DNA of 64,000 bases from Bacteroidota bacterium (GCA_020444515.1 JAHLKX010000002.1:186001-250000); one strand, 5' to 3'; shown: positions 1 to 9,969, counted from the first letter of the stretch. A program made the numbers and translations. Notes: generated by a model from the sequence alone, not told the origin.

Positions 1-2466
1 TTTGACAAGGTGCCTGTTAAAATCGGATTTAATGTTTTCGTAGATTTTACGAAGATTTTCAGCTTTGGCTGAATCTCCGGTTATTTCATAAACTTCGCTC
101 AATTGCCGGAAGGCCTGGTAATTCATTTCCACCGTCCAGCTTGAGATGATCCGTTGTGCCAGCTCTTTGCTCACCGGCTGCAGCGAGTCGTTCCAGTCGC
201 CACCGCCGAATGGAACCAGCGAAGTTCCTGGGATGAACGAACCGGTGATCATATTGATCAACCTATCGATGTGCTCGCTGAGCGGTGTTTTTTCGGCAAA
301 ATTTTTTCCCTGTTCATGGTAATAGGGCAGCACTTCCTCCAGGATGCCGGTATCACCGGTCACTTTGATGTAATCGCTCAAAGCGATGATGCACCAGTAC
401 ATGATGTCGCCATGTGCTTCGTCAGCCCGGATGTTTTGGTAACTGTCGTGCATCCACCACTGCGGCCAGCCACCGTCGGGGTTTTGGTTTGAGAAAATGG
501 TGCACAGCACAGTCCTTGCTTCATCATATTTTTCGAGGGTGAGCAACAGATCGACCGGTCCCTGCGACACATCTCGCGTTCCCCAGGCCGCACCACCAAA
601 TTGTTCCAGTCCGTAAGGTGTCAGGTAATGGATAAGTGCATCAAGTCCATACCAGGGGAGGATCTCTCGGATAGCGACCAGGTCTTTTTGTTTGGAGTGA
701 ATGTTGATGTTCAGGCTCAAATCACGCCAATCCAATAGAGCTGCTTCCTGATCGGAAAACCGGCCTTTCTCAGGATCGTCAATTTTGACAGGTGCTGCCG
801 GCGATTTCACCTCACCGATGATGCTCATGCAAAATTCAGCCGTTTCATCCACAGCAATCACAGAAAGCGGGCTGCCGGGGTGTTGATCGTCTTTAAAAAG
901 GATTTTTTCATCATTAAAGCTAAAAGCAGTATCTATGGATTGCACCTCAAACCGGAATTGTGCTTCGGGAAATTTCCTTGCGATCATGCTGTCGGCAGCA
1001 GGTTTAAAAACCATTTCTTCCCTGGATTTCCCAGGAAAAGGTTTCCAGTTATTGGTATTGTCAAACTGATGTGAGATCAGCAATTTTACGGGCTGCCCAT
1101 CCAATACCTTAAAATCAAGATTGACACGGGGTTCATTTTTTGAAGTCCACGAAACCACCTGGAAAAAGCGGTCCACCGTTTTGTAGATCCATCGACAATG
1201 GTTCAATCCCATTTCAAAAGCGGAAGGAACACCGAGCAAATATTTTTTCCCGTCGATCTCCACAAAGATGCGCTGTCCCGTATCCTTCGATTGATTGAAC
1301 TGACTGGTGCAAATGGATAGCAGCACATTGAAATTGGTGTTGCCCTGCGTGATGTGGGAATTAAAAACACCAAAGGCAAAGGCGGTGGTCGACATGATGT
1401 TCTCATCCGGTATCAGTCGGGTATTGGCCTGCATGATGTGGGCGTGGGGCCGGTCGGTTTTTAACTCTTTCGCACGAAGCACTATGTGGTTGTTTTTTCC
1501 GGTGAAAAAGGAAAGGATTGTGTCATCGTCCTTTTCAACGTGCCGGCGGTCTTCTCCGAAAAACCGGACAAGCTCCGATTCATTTAAATCTTCGGATTGC
1601 AGTAAAGGAACGGTATTGAATATGTTTTTCGATGCTTCGGTAAAACCATCTTCACTTTCATCAATCTGAAGTTGAAATTCTTTTATTAAGTCAGGCAATT
1701 TCTCCAGATCTTTTTCCGAGGTAGCTTCCGGATGATCGGGCAGGTAAGATGCCACGAATGCACGAATGGTTTTTTCTCCGTTGGTGAGGGTGAAAGGTTT
1801 TTCCTGTAGCGCTAATACGGATGATTCGCCGGCAAATTCTCCTCCGAGGTTTTTGGAAAGGAGGGCCTCGGGAATTCCGGTTTCGCGGTAGGTCTTTCCG
1901 AAGAACAGCATCCCGTCGGTGCTGCCCGATGCAGCGCCGTTTTTGGAAGCCAGCATTAACCAGGGATGACCGGTGGATTCCTTCATGTTCTGCCTGCAGC
2001 AGATTACCGTGCCATATGTATTATCATTAAGAATTCGTCTTTCAAGATACTGGCTTACATAATACTCATTAACCAGACCAGAACCGGCTGGTTTGAGGGA
2101 AATATCCTGAAGATAAACCAGGTCGAGATCAACCGGTTCGCCGCTTTTGTTTTCAATTTCGACCTGCCACTGCCAACTCAAACTTTTCACTGAAAGTTGC
2201 AATAAACAATTGTATTCCAGTCCCATCCAACTGCCCTTCACAAAAAACACATTGTCTTCTAATTTAAAACAGCTTTGACTACCTGGGCCTAAAAGCGGAG
2301 TAAAAGAAATTTTATCTGATCTTTTCCTTAGGAATAATTGTGTTCCAGATCCGGAAAAAAGCGATTCTTCTTTGAGATTGATCCGGATGGGAGAGGCAGT
2401 TATGCTTCTAACCAAGCCGTTTTCAAGAAAATCGAAACCAAGGCCGGCATTATTTTTTAGTTTCAT
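1..2466 (-). CDS. GH94/GH149-type glycoside phosphorylase, candidate 1,2-beta-oligoglucan phosphorylase (partial, C-terminus outside window)
   Basis: The frame is open from ATG at 2466 to the window edge, giving 822 residues with the end missing. No signal peptide is visible, so it should be cytoplasmic. The N-terminal half looks like the beta-sandwich of large glycoside phosphorylases. The C-terminal half carries GAAWGTRDVSQGP near residues 624-636 and GGDWNDSLQP near 755-764; the Asp pair of GDWND (757/760) includes the expected general acid of clan GH-Q phosphorylases. These enzymes split a beta-glucosidic bond with phosphate and release alpha-glucose 1-phosphate. Roughly 1,100-residue members occur in GH94 (1,2-beta-oligoglucan phosphorylase) and GH149 (beta-1,3-oligoglucan phosphorylase), which I cannot separate by eye; the GH144 genes upstream favour the beta-1,2 type. 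It is the last visible gene of the PUL, 33 bases after the GH35 gene. Confidence 0.8.
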   Translation of the reverse strand, partial: MKLKNNAGLGFDFLENGLVRSITASPIRINLKEESLFSGSGTQLFLRKRSDKISFTPLLGPGSQSCFKLEDNVFFVKGSWMGLEYNCLLQLSVKSLSWQWQVEIENKSGEPVDLDLVYLQDISLKPAGSGLVNEYYVSQYLERRILNDNTYGTVICCRQNMKESTGHPWLMLASKNGAASGSTDGMLFFGKTYRETGIPEALLSKNLGGEFAGESSVLALQEKPFTLTNGEKTIRAFVASYLPDHPEATSEKDLEKLPDLIKEFQLQIDESEDGFTEASKNIFNTVPLLQSEDLNESELVRFFGEDRRHVEKDDDTILSFFTGKNNHIVLRAKELKTDRPHAHIMQANTRLIPDENIMSTTAFAFGVFNSHITQGNTNFNVLLSICTSQFNQSKDTGQRIFVEIDGKKYLLGVPSAFEMGLNHCRWIYKTVDRFFQVVSWTSKNEPRVNLDFKVLDGQPVKLLISHQFDNTNNWKPFPGKSREEMVFKPAADSMIARKFPEAQFRFEVQSIDTAFSFNDEKILFKDDQHPGSPLSVIAVDETAEFCMSIIGEVKSPAAPVKIDDPEKGRFSDQEAALLDWRDLSLNINIHSKQKDLVAIREILPWYGLDALIHYLTPYGLEQFGGAAWGTRDVSQGPVDLLLTLEKYDEARTVLCTIFSNQNPDGGWPQWWMHDSYQNIRADEAHGDIMYWCIIALSDYIKVTGDTGILEEVLPYYHEQGKNFAEKTPLSEHIDRLINMITGSFIPGTSLVPFGGGDWNDSLQPVSKELAQRIISSWTVEMNYQAFRQLSEVYEITGDSAKAENLRKIYENIKSDFNRHLVK

Positions 2467-2499
2467 GTCAAGAATGGTTGTTTAGTGATCGGTTGTCTT

Positions 2500-4941
2500 T
2501 CAGTTTTTCAAAATGACCGTTAGTTGTCTTTCTTTAAGATGTTTGTGTTGATATATTAAAACAACGCGTCCTTTATCCCGTGTAATTTTCAGTTGATGGC
2601 CATCCAATTTTGCTTCTTCAATTTTTCTGACTTCCCTGCCCTCAAAGACGATTTCCCCTGTGAGGTCGCGATCTCCAAAAATCGTAATTTCAATCTGACT
2701 TTCTTTCTTCTCAATATTCAAAATATCCGAAGTGCAATGCAGAATGGAAATCCCTTTAGTTATTTCCAGGCAAACCGGGGTTAAAATGCTGTACAAAGGT
2801 GGCCAGAGGATATCCTCGCCCAAATATGGGATTTGGATATTTTCTTCACTTCCCGGATGGGTGTAAGTTACTTTCCCGAAATGCTCCTCATTGTAATAAT
2901 TCCCGACAAACAAAACTGCCTGCTTATCAGGGGTAAACCGTTCCCTGACGGTGATGTTTTCGTTGCTGGAAAAAGTCTGACGTAGTTTTGCTCCTGATTG
3001 ATCGAGCATGGCCTGATAAACCGGCTTATGTCCTTCGGTATCAAATCCGAGCCAGGTGCCGAGGTGAATGACTGACCCCTGTCCAACAGGTTTTTCAAAT
3101 CCGCAGACTGATCCTCGGATCGAGCGGGCAATTAATTTTGCATCCTTCAGGTCGTCTTCTGAATAAATGATTTGCGGATTGGCGCATTTGATATCTTTAA
3201 AATCATATACATCTACCAGCGGTGAATCGATGGTTTCAATTCCAATTGGCTGCACACCGATTTCATCCCTGAGGATTGTACATGGATTCTGCGCCATCTC
3301 CCGGTCGGGCAGGTTGGGGAAGATCACGAGATTTCCGCCATTGCGGGTGTAATTCACTAAAACCTGCTGATCGAGGGCATTCATTTCATCGGTGCTGAAG
3401 GCCCAGACTTGTTTGTATTTGCCGATTTCTTCGTCTGATGTTTGGGTCAGATCAACCATATCGTAATCAATATTGAGCACCTGCAATACTTTCAGCAAGC
3501 CATCATAATAGGCAGGCCTGCGAATGGCGGCATAATTAAATTTGAGGTTGGATGCACCGGCTTCGGGTCGTTCCAGTTCGGTGGCGTAATAAGGTGGATA
3601 AAACAGTACGCAAACCTCCGCTTTTCTCTCCGAATTAACGATCAGGTTTTCCTGGATGTTGATGATCTTGCTCATCCGCTGTACAAGCGGAAAAATGCTG
3701 TTTCTTTCAGCTTCCGGTGATAGCGCGGTAAACCAGTAAAAAGTCTGTCCGGAATATCCTCGGTGTCTTGGGTTCCGGCCCTGGGAGAACATGTAATAAT
3801 TCCAGCCGGTGAGACCATTGGCGATGCTGGCTTTATAGAACAATTCAAGTTCTCTGGGATTGGTCACCACGTGGTATTCCCGCGACCCGCACTGGAATTC
3901 GGCGGCAAACAGGGGTTTGTCTCCCTGCATCGCCATGGTTATATCATTGATGATGCGGTCGTCGTGCATATTGCGGTATGAAACAAATTCCGGGATGTGA
4001 TCCACTCCGAAGATGATCTCGCTTTTATCCCGGAAAAGATCTTCATACATGGATATGTTCACCGGGAATTCGTAACCGCTGCCATAGATCCAGCCGGGCA
4101 AATTATGATAAAACGGCACTGAGACTCCACGATCTCTTGCCATGCCAGCAAGGGTTCTCAAATAATCCCCATAATAGGTTCGCCAGAACAGGTGCCACTC
4201 CTGGTCGCGGCTGCGGTCGCCTTTGGAGGCAAACGGATTCCGTCCGTCGGGTGGGAGTTCGACTTCTTCAAACGTATTATATTTCGTTCCCCAAAGCCGG
4301 TTTATTTCCGAAATATCATTGAATTTATTTTCCAAATATTTAATAAACCGATTCTTTACATCCTCGCTGTAATCTGCCTGGTGTGCCAGCCATGAAAAAA
4401 CGCCGATTTCGTTACACACCTGCATCATGATGACCGGGCCACCTTTCGTGATTTCCCGCTCACTGATCAATGGCATGATCTGATCGTACCACGCCGCAAC
4501 CTTTTCCTGGTAAATAGGATGAAATAAGCTTACCCCATCACTTGCCACAATCTCCCCTTTACGGTTGTGCATCTTCACTGCAACAGCATGCTGATCCAGA
4601 AACCAGTCGGGCAGGCCGGCGCCGCGGGTTTCTGCCAGAATAAATGGGCCGGGTTTAACGATGCAATGCAGTCCGTATGAATGACACCGCTCCAGCCAGC
4701 CTTTTAAATCGCGTTCAGGCAATGTGCTGCCGTCAAAATCAAATTGTCCCTCTTCCGGCTCATGCCAGGCCCACGGAACATAGGTACTGACAGTCGTCAG
4801 TCCGGCCTCTTTCGCCGCTTCCAGGTGTTTATTCCAAAGTTTTCGTTTGATCCTGAAATAGTGAATCTCACCGGAGTTGAGAAACACTTTCTTGTCGTTG
4901 AGGTAAAAATTATGACCTTTATAATAAAATCTACTTCCCAT
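2500..4941 (-). CDS. GH35-family enzyme, possible beta-1,2-glucosyltransferase rather than beta-galactosidase
   Basis: An 813-residue protein without a signal peptide. The N-terminal TIM barrel carries GH35 hallmarks: GEIHYFR at 24-30, TYVPWAWHEPEEG at 53-65, and PGPFILAETRG near 97-107. The acid/base is predicted as E178 in MQVCNEIG and the nucleophile as E348 in FAAEFQCG. Beta-sandwich domains follow from about residue 440. Most characterised GH35 enzymes are beta-galactosidases, but a GH35 protein from an Ignavibacterium album cluster containing GH144 homologues was shown to be a beta-1,2-glucosyltransferase using sophorose as donor. This gene has the same kind of context, between a GPH symporter (22 bases upstream) and a GH94-type phosphorylase. 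Family assignment is firm; the transferase activity is inferred from neighbours. Confidence 0.85.
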   Translation of the reverse strand: MGSRFYYKGHNFYLNDKKVFLNSGEIHYFRIKRKLWNKHLEAAKEAGLTTVSTYVPWAWHEPEEGQFDFDGSTLPERDLKGWLERCHSYGLHCIVKPGPFILAETRGAGLPDWFLDQHAVAVKMHNRKGEIVASDGVSLFHPIYQEKVAAWYDQIMPLISEREITKGGPVIMMQVCNEIGVFSWLAHQADYSEDVKNRFIKYLENKFNDISEINRLWGTKYNTFEEVELPPDGRNPFASKGDRSRDQEWHLFWRTYYGDYLRTLAGMARDRGVSVPFYHNLPGWIYGSGYEFPVNISMYEDLFRDKSEIIFGVDHIPEFVSYRNMHDDRIINDITMAMQGDKPLFAAEFQCGSREYHVVTNPRELELFYKASIANGLTGWNYYMFSQGRNPRHRGYSGQTFYWFTALSPEAERNSIFPLVQRMSKIINIQENLIVNSERKAEVCVLFYPPYYATELERPEAGASNLKFNYAAIRRPAYYDGLLKVLQVLNIDYDMVDLTQTSDEEIGKYKQVWAFSTDEMNALDQQVLVNYTRNGGNLVIFPNLPDREMAQNPCTILRDEIGVQPIGIETIDSPLVDVYDFKDIKCANPQIIYSEDDLKDAKLIARSIRGSVCGFEKPVGQGSVIHLGTWLGFDTEGHKPVYQAMLDQSGAKLRQTFSSNENITVRERFTPDKQAVLFVGNYYNEEHFGKVTYTHPGSEENIQIPYLGEDILWPPLYSILTPVCLEITKGISILHCTSDILNIEKKESQIEITIFGDRDLTGEIVFEGREVRKIEEAKLDGHQLKITRDKGRVVLIYQHKHLKERQLTVILKN

Positions 4942-4963
4942 ATATCAAATGATTCAAAGCCTA

Positions 4964-6769
4964 TTAAATTGATTCTTTTTCCTGCATTGCCCGGGCGATA
5001 TTGCGTTGCTTCAGCAATTCCTTAATCTCCCATGATCTTTTTTCGGTAAGTGTATAACGAAAAATAAAAAAGATCGAAAACAGGCTAAGTAATACCGGCA
5101 GGCCGATCTCCACAACCCTCATCATCAGCAGGGTATAAGGTGATTGATGGGTTAACGCAACCGTTGCTTTTTCGATATCTACCAGTTTGTCGTTCAACTT
5201 ATCCAAGGGAAGATCAGGATCAATTTTATTCAGCCTGATATTGATTGCATTGGCTGTGTCGATTAAAGTCTGATAGTGTTGTATATTTCTGTCAACTTCC
5301 TGTGATTCCTCTTGCAGGTGTGTTATCAAATTCCTTGATTTTTCCCGAGATGCATCCATTAAATCAGCCAGGTTGGCAGTTGCCTCATTCCCTTCTTTCC
5401 GGGATTCTACTTCTTTTTTTATAACCCGGATGCTTCCCTGCAGTGCATCCACTTTGGTCACCTGGGTTTCGTCGAACATGGTGAAAACGATGAGCGCTCC
5501 GGCCACAAAACTTGCCAGTGCTGTTCCCAGTTTGATGAACCACCAGAAAACCGAATAGTAGCTTCCTTCGGTGCGTTTTCCTGTTTTCAGATCGTCTTCG
5601 TCACAAATGTCACCCACCATTGATGAACCGAGGGTAAAAAAGAACAGCATTCCGGTAGATAAAAGGACGGTGGGTATGACGATCAGGTAAGGATAGTTGG
5701 GATTGTAACACACAATCTTTGATAATTGGGCCGCTACCATCAGACCGATGGCGAGCATCAGCGTTTTTCGTTTACCGATTTTGGGGCTGATGATGTTTAG
5801 CGGAAAAACGGCCAGTACTCCGGTCACGGCCCAAACAGTGCCATTGATTCCCAGAAGATAGGCGCCTTCCACTTTATCTCCACCGAAAATATAAAAGATG
5901 GGGATGTAAGATCCCAGCAGATTCACAAAATTGAATCCCATGGCAAGTGTAAAAATGGTAAGCGTTAGCAGAATAAAATTTTTATTACCGGCAGTGTTTT
6001 TCATATCCCGCCAGAACGGTGTTTTTTCCTGTGCTTTGACCCTGACAAATCCTGGTTCACGCAATTTATAGGTCCACCAGAAGCTGAGTGGGATTAGAAT
6101 GGCAGCGATCATCAGTGAAACATATCGCATACCGTCCGCTTCATTGCCGCCGGTACCTTTGAAAACTTCCATGTTGGCCAGGGCAAACAGCCAGGGCGTG
6201 CTCATAGCAAAGAGGTTTCCCACAAAACTTTTGGCACTGAACAGGCGGGTTCGCTCATGGACATCAGTGGTAATCTCCATACCCAGTGCCCCATGTGGAA
6301 TCTCGAAAACAGTACATGAGGTATAAAAAAGTAACAATGCAACGAGGATATAGACCAGTTGGAATGCCTGGAAACCGGATTCGGTAGGGAACCAACTGTG
6401 CACCATTTCACCTTTGGGGATCCACCACATCAACACAAAGGTAGCCGAGACCAAAAGACCACCGACTAAAAGAAAAGGGCGACGGCGGCCCCAACGGGTC
6501 CGGGTGTTGTCGGAAAAGTGTCCGATGATCGGGTCGGAAACAGCATCCCATAAACGGGGAATGATGAGGATCACTCCGAGCCAGAAAGCACTTAATCCAA
6601 GACTGATATTGCCCATCAATCCAACCAGGATCCCGGCGATGTTGAACAGCGCGATGGGAATGATCCCGCCGGCACCATAGGCAGCCAGTTGTGAAAAATG
6701 GATGCGGTATTCACTGTTTTTAGCGCTGCTAGAAACTACTTCCGGTTCTTCCATAGATTGAATTTTCAA
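4964..6769 (-). CDS. GPH-family (MelB-like) sugar:cation symporter with periplasmic coiled-coil insertion
   Basis: A 601-residue inner-membrane transporter of the glycoside-pentoside-hexuronide:cation symporter family. Its MelB-like features include PRLWDAVSDPIIGHFSDNTRT starting near residue 71 (with the conserved D75 and D79), and RWGRRRPFL at 92-100. It is expected to import short oligosaccharides with a cation. About 110 residues (433-545), rich in Lys, Glu, Gln, Asn and Leu, are inserted between predicted TM11 and TM12. This segment looks like an antiparallel coiled coil and, by MelB topology, would lie in the periplasm; ordinary family members are about 450-500 residues. The gene sits 5 bases after the upstream discoidin/six-hairpin gene and 22 bases before the GH35 gene, so it is very probably co-transcribed and matched to the PUL sugar. 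Confidence 0.88.
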   Translation of the reverse strand: MKIQSMEEPEVVSSSAKNSEYRIHFSQLAAYGAGGIIPIALFNIAGILVGLMGNISLGLSAFWLGVILIIPRLWDAVSDPIIGHFSDNTRTRWGRRRPFLLVGGLLVSATFVLMWWIPKGEMVHSWFPTESGFQAFQLVYILVALLLFYTSCTVFEIPHGALGMEITTDVHERTRLFSAKSFVGNLFAMSTPWLFALANMEVFKGTGGNEADGMRYVSLMIAAILIPLSFWWTYKLREPGFVRVKAQEKTPFWRDMKNTAGNKNFILLTLTIFTLAMGFNFVNLLGSYIPIFYIFGGDKVEGAYLLGINGTVWAVTGVLAVFPLNIISPKIGKRKTLMLAIGLMVAAQLSKIVCYNPNYPYLIVIPTVLLSTGMLFFFTLGSSMVGDICDEDDLKTGKRTEGSYYSVFWWFIKLGTALASFVAGALIVFTMFDETQVTKVDALQGSIRVIKKEVESRKEGNEATANLADLMDASREKSRNLITHLQEESQEVDRNIQHYQTLIDTANAINIRLNKIDPDLPLDKLNDKLVDIEKATVALTHQSPYTLLMMRVVEIGLPVLLSLFSIFFIFRYTLTEKRSWEIKELLKQRNIARAMQEKESI

Positions 6770-6774
6770 CAGGG

Positions 6775-9700
6775 TTAATAATAAATCTCCAATTCAGCCG
6801 GGCATGTTTTGACCTGGATCATCTTTTCAGTGAAATCTTTACTTTCCCTGCCATTGATCACCACTTTTAATGGCATGCCGGCACCATTGAAATTTTTGAT
6901 CTTAATACCATTTTCAGGGAGTTTAACATCCCCGGAAATCTTGAAATTATAATGATCAGATTCTTTTTTAATAGAATAAGAGATCTCCCCATAATAAGTC
7001 GGGAGATACTCCACTGACATGCCATCGGGTGCATCAATCCAATCCTGATAGAGTGCCGAAGCCAGAACCAAAGATTGATCATACTCGTTTTCATAAACAA
7101 ACATGGACCTTATGGCATTGATAAAATCGCTGCCAACCCAGGTATGGGGCATATCGCCAATGAATCGTGGGATGCGGTAATCCTTCCAGACAACTTCAGC
7201 CCAGTGATGCCAACCTTGCGGACGTTGATCGTTTAAGAAAAAATTGATAAGTTCATGTGCTCTATCAGGTTGATCTAATAGGATAAACGAGCCAATTAGG
7301 CGATTTTCATAAGGCGTGTAATTGACCCATTCTCGGTTGCCATCACGCCGATCCTTAAAAAATTTGTAATATTTATTAAAGGTGTTGTAAACCTCTGGTT
7401 TAGGGAGGTTTTTTAATTCGTTGCAGGGCGTCAGGGCGATGGTCGTGGAGGTAGCATCAAAATCACCCAACTCTACACATCCGGGGATGTAATCGATGTT
7501 GCGAACCTTCATGGCAAGATCAAGGGAATTGTAGAGGTTTTTAGTGAATGTATCTCGTACCTCACTGATATGCTTGTAATTTTCGGTTTCATCCAAAATC
7601 TTTTGAATATCAGCTGCATCTTTCAAACCTTTTATGGTGAAGAAATTATCCCAGTATGAGTGCATGGGTTTGGCCGAATACCCCTCATGGCTGATGGACT
7701 CGGGGACCAGACCGTAATAAGCACGAATGCTATCGTTCCCGTTTTTGAAATGATCGGTCGATCGCTCTGCGATCAGCGATTCGATGTAATCCACTGCCTT
7801 TAGTATATGTTCGTTTTTTGATCGGAGAAATGCTGTATCTTTTGTAAAGTTGAAATATTCCCGGATCAGATAGATCAGTTCCCCATGACTGTCGTGCTCA
7901 GGAACCGGATCAGGCCCACGAAAATCGACCACACAGGGCACTTTGCCATTTTCAAACTGGTAATCAGCATACCAGTCGATAAAGTCCTTTACCTCTTTCA
8001 CGATGCCGGATTTGAGCAGGGCAGAGGATGTGAGCGCGCCATCCCGTATCCAGCTTCTTTCATAGGAACGTGAGCCTGGCTGAATACCGTTATTATCGCG
8101 ATTAATGAGGATATAAACCAGGTTGGCCTTATAGGTATCGATGATCTTATCGGCAGAAGCCGGTAGGTTGAATTGGATGTGATCCACTTTCTTCATCCAG
8201 AATTCTTCTGCTTCTCTAAATTCTTTTTCGACTTCATCATGATTGGTGATGTCGATGTCAGTATTTGTTCCATAAAACGGCACGACAAGATAAAATTCAC
8301 TCTTTTCGCCTGCATCAAGTTGCATAAAATATTTGATCATCCCGTTGGCCAGGTTTTGATCATCTTCGGCAGTTTTGACCTCCGGGAGATTTCCTTTTTT
8401 CAGAAACTCAACCAAATTTCCATCATCGAAATCTGCCGCACCGAAAGCATCGTATTTTTTACCGGAGAGGACCACTTTATCATCCACATGGATCTTCCCG
8501 TTTTCTTCTTTGATGGAATGGATCTTCCCGACACCACCCGTTAGGTTCAGGAACTGGTAATAAGGATTCACCTGGTAAGGCCTGAGCAGCAGGTAAAAAT
8601 CAAAGTCCATGGGTTGATCGGTCTGGTTTTCAAACGCATAATGAATTTCCAGTACGGAACTGACATTGGCTTCACCGGCCGATTCCACAGAAGTTGAAAA
8701 TTCAAGACCTCCGCATGTCCAGTCAACAGTTGGTTTGAACTCAAATTGCCGCTGGTTTTCAGAGGGGCCGAGGGATTGCGAAGAAGTAACATTACTCCAG
8801 TTGTATAGTGAATCACCCATTTTGATCATTGGCTCGATGGAAAACAGTCCTTTATCCACTTCTACCATGCCGTCTTCGTTGAGGAGTGCCTCCTTCACAT
8901 CGTAGTTGACTCCTGAGATGGTCCAGTATGAGGCCTGCTCAAGGAAATACCGCGGGTAATCCCCAACCGGAGAGTTTTTAGCTGTATAGATCAGAAAATC
9001 ATTGGGGGTCACTGAGTTTTCTATATCGAGAAAATTAATCTCCGCAATGCCGAAGCTTTTCCCATTTTCACTTTCTTTCAGGTTGATCTTCAGGTAGCGA
9101 GCCTCCGCTTCCGGTAGTCGTATGAAACTGGTTGAACTTCGGTTCAATTCAACGCTGTAAGCTTTTTCCCAGGTTTCACCATCGATGGAGAGGACCACGT
9201 CAAAGCTCTTTGCAAATGCGTCATCCTGCCAATCGATCTGCAATCCACCAAACTCCCTTCTTACTGTAAAATCAAACATCACATACTGATCTTTGGCATT
9301 TTTGCTTCGCCAGAAAGTTTCTTTGCTATGGTCCATTATCAGATTGGAAGCATGATCTTTTTCGAATGAAGAAGCAGTAATCAGCGGAGGAGGATAAGAT
9401 TCCAGGGGAGGTGGAAGGGATTCAAATTTCAGATCATCCAGCCAGATGGTTCCTTTCCCGCCCACAAACGATGCAATTGTAAATTCGATCCTGTCGATCC
9501 GTTTGAGGTTATGATCTTCCGTCGGACCCCATGCAAATTCGATATGTCGTTTTTTGATCCTGATTTTTTTCCAGTCTTCTGGGAAATCATAGTTGCGGTT
9601 ATTGACCCACCACACATTGTTCCCTGTACTGTCGATGAACTTGATCTCGAAGTTATTGTCCGGTGAATCGGCTTTGAGGTAAAAGGTGAATTCATAATTC

Positions 9701-9969
9701 TCCGGCAGATCGATCGGAAACATTTTCTGTATTCCACCATAGCCGGTTCCTTTGGTAAAATCATAATCAAAACGGATGGCCTTGCCGGTTAATCCCTCAT
9801 CGGTGGTCAGGTTTAAATCAACACCATCGGATCTGATGAATTCCCAGCCATCTTTGTTTTCAAAATCATCGAGGGTTTTGATCTGAGCTTTTACTGAAAT
9901 GACAACAAGCAAGAAAAAGAGCAAGTGAAATTTGCCGGAAAATCTTTTCATGATGTTCATTTTATTCAT
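6775..9969 (-). CDS. Secreted discoidin/six-hairpin glycosidase-like protein, unassigned family
   Basis: The frame is open from 10032, but a signal peptide fits starts at 9969, 9960 or 9951 (MKRF, then a Phe/Leu/Val-rich core ending KAQ); 9969 avoids overlap with the upstream gene. In 1,085-codon numbering, residues 52-205 resemble a CBM11-like jelly roll and about 215-340 an F5/8 type C (discoidin, CBM32-like) domain. A beta-sandwich linker covers about 370-620 and an (alpha/alpha)6 six-hairpin domain about 625-1000, followed by a small beta domain. Candidate catalytic acids lie in WIRDG (D664), PEHDSHGE (E712, D714, E718) and WHHWAEVVW (E946). I recognise the fold but not a characterised family. 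It follows the GH144 exo-type gene and precedes the symporter, so it probably trims periplasmic oligosaccharides or side groups. No lipobox is visible. Confidence 0.75.
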   Translation of the reverse strand: MNKMNIMKRFSGKFHLLFFLLVVISVKAQIKTLDDFENKDGWEFIRSDGVDLNLTTDEGLTGKAIRFDYDFTKGTGYGGIQKMFPIDLPENYEFTFYLKADSPDNNFEIKFIDSTGNNVWWVNNRNYDFPEDWKKIRIKKRHIEFAWGPTEDHNLKRIDRIEFTIASFVGGKGTIWLDDLKFESLPPPLESYPPPLITASSFEKDHASNLIMDHSKETFWRSKNAKDQYVMFDFTVRREFGGLQIDWQDDAFAKSFDVVLSIDGETWEKAYSVELNRSSTSFIRLPEAEARYLKINLKESENGKSFGIAEINFLDIENSVTPNDFLIYTAKNSPVGDYPRYFLEQASYWTISGVNYDVKEALLNEDGMVEVDKGLFSIEPMIKMGDSLYNWSNVTSSQSLGPSENQRQFEFKPTVDWTCGGLEFSTSVESAGEANVSSVLEIHYAFENQTDQPMDFDFYLLLRPYQVNPYYQFLNLTGGVGKIHSIKEENGKIHVDDKVVLSGKKYDAFGAADFDDGNLVEFLKKGNLPEVKTAEDDQNLANGMIKYFMQLDAGEKSEFYLVVPFYGTNTDIDITNHDEVEKEFREAEEFWMKKVDHIQFNLPASADKIIDTYKANLVYILINRDNNGIQPGSRSYERSWIRDGALTSSALLKSGIVKEVKDFIDWYADYQFENGKVPCVVDFRGPDPVPEHDSHGELIYLIREYFNFTKDTAFLRSKNEHILKAVDYIESLIAERSTDHFKNGNDSIRAYYGLVPESISHEGYSAKPMHSYWDNFFTIKGLKDAADIQKILDETENYKHISEVRDTFTKNLYNSLDLAMKVRNIDYIPGCVELGDFDATSTTIALTPCNELKNLPKPEVYNTFNKYYKFFKDRRDGNREWVNYTPYENRLIGSFILLDQPDRAHELINFFLNDQRPQGWHHWAEVVWKDYRIPRFIGDMPHTWVGSDFINAIRSMFVYENEYDQSLVLASALYQDWIDAPDGMSVEYLPTYYGEISYSIKKESDHYNFKISGDVKLPENGIKIKNFNGAGMPLKVVINGRESKDFTEKMIQVKTCPAELEIYY

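Noticed and set aside
1-2466. Calling the phosphorylase a cellobiose phosphorylase.
   Set aside because: The visible protein is already longer than typical cellobiose phosphorylases (about 820 residues) and its GAAWGTRDVSQGP block fits the larger oligoglucan phosphorylases.
2500-4941. Calling the GH35 gene a beta-galactosidase (lacZ/bga).
   Set aside because: Family membership alone does not fix the substrate; the GH144/phosphorylase context argues against galactose.
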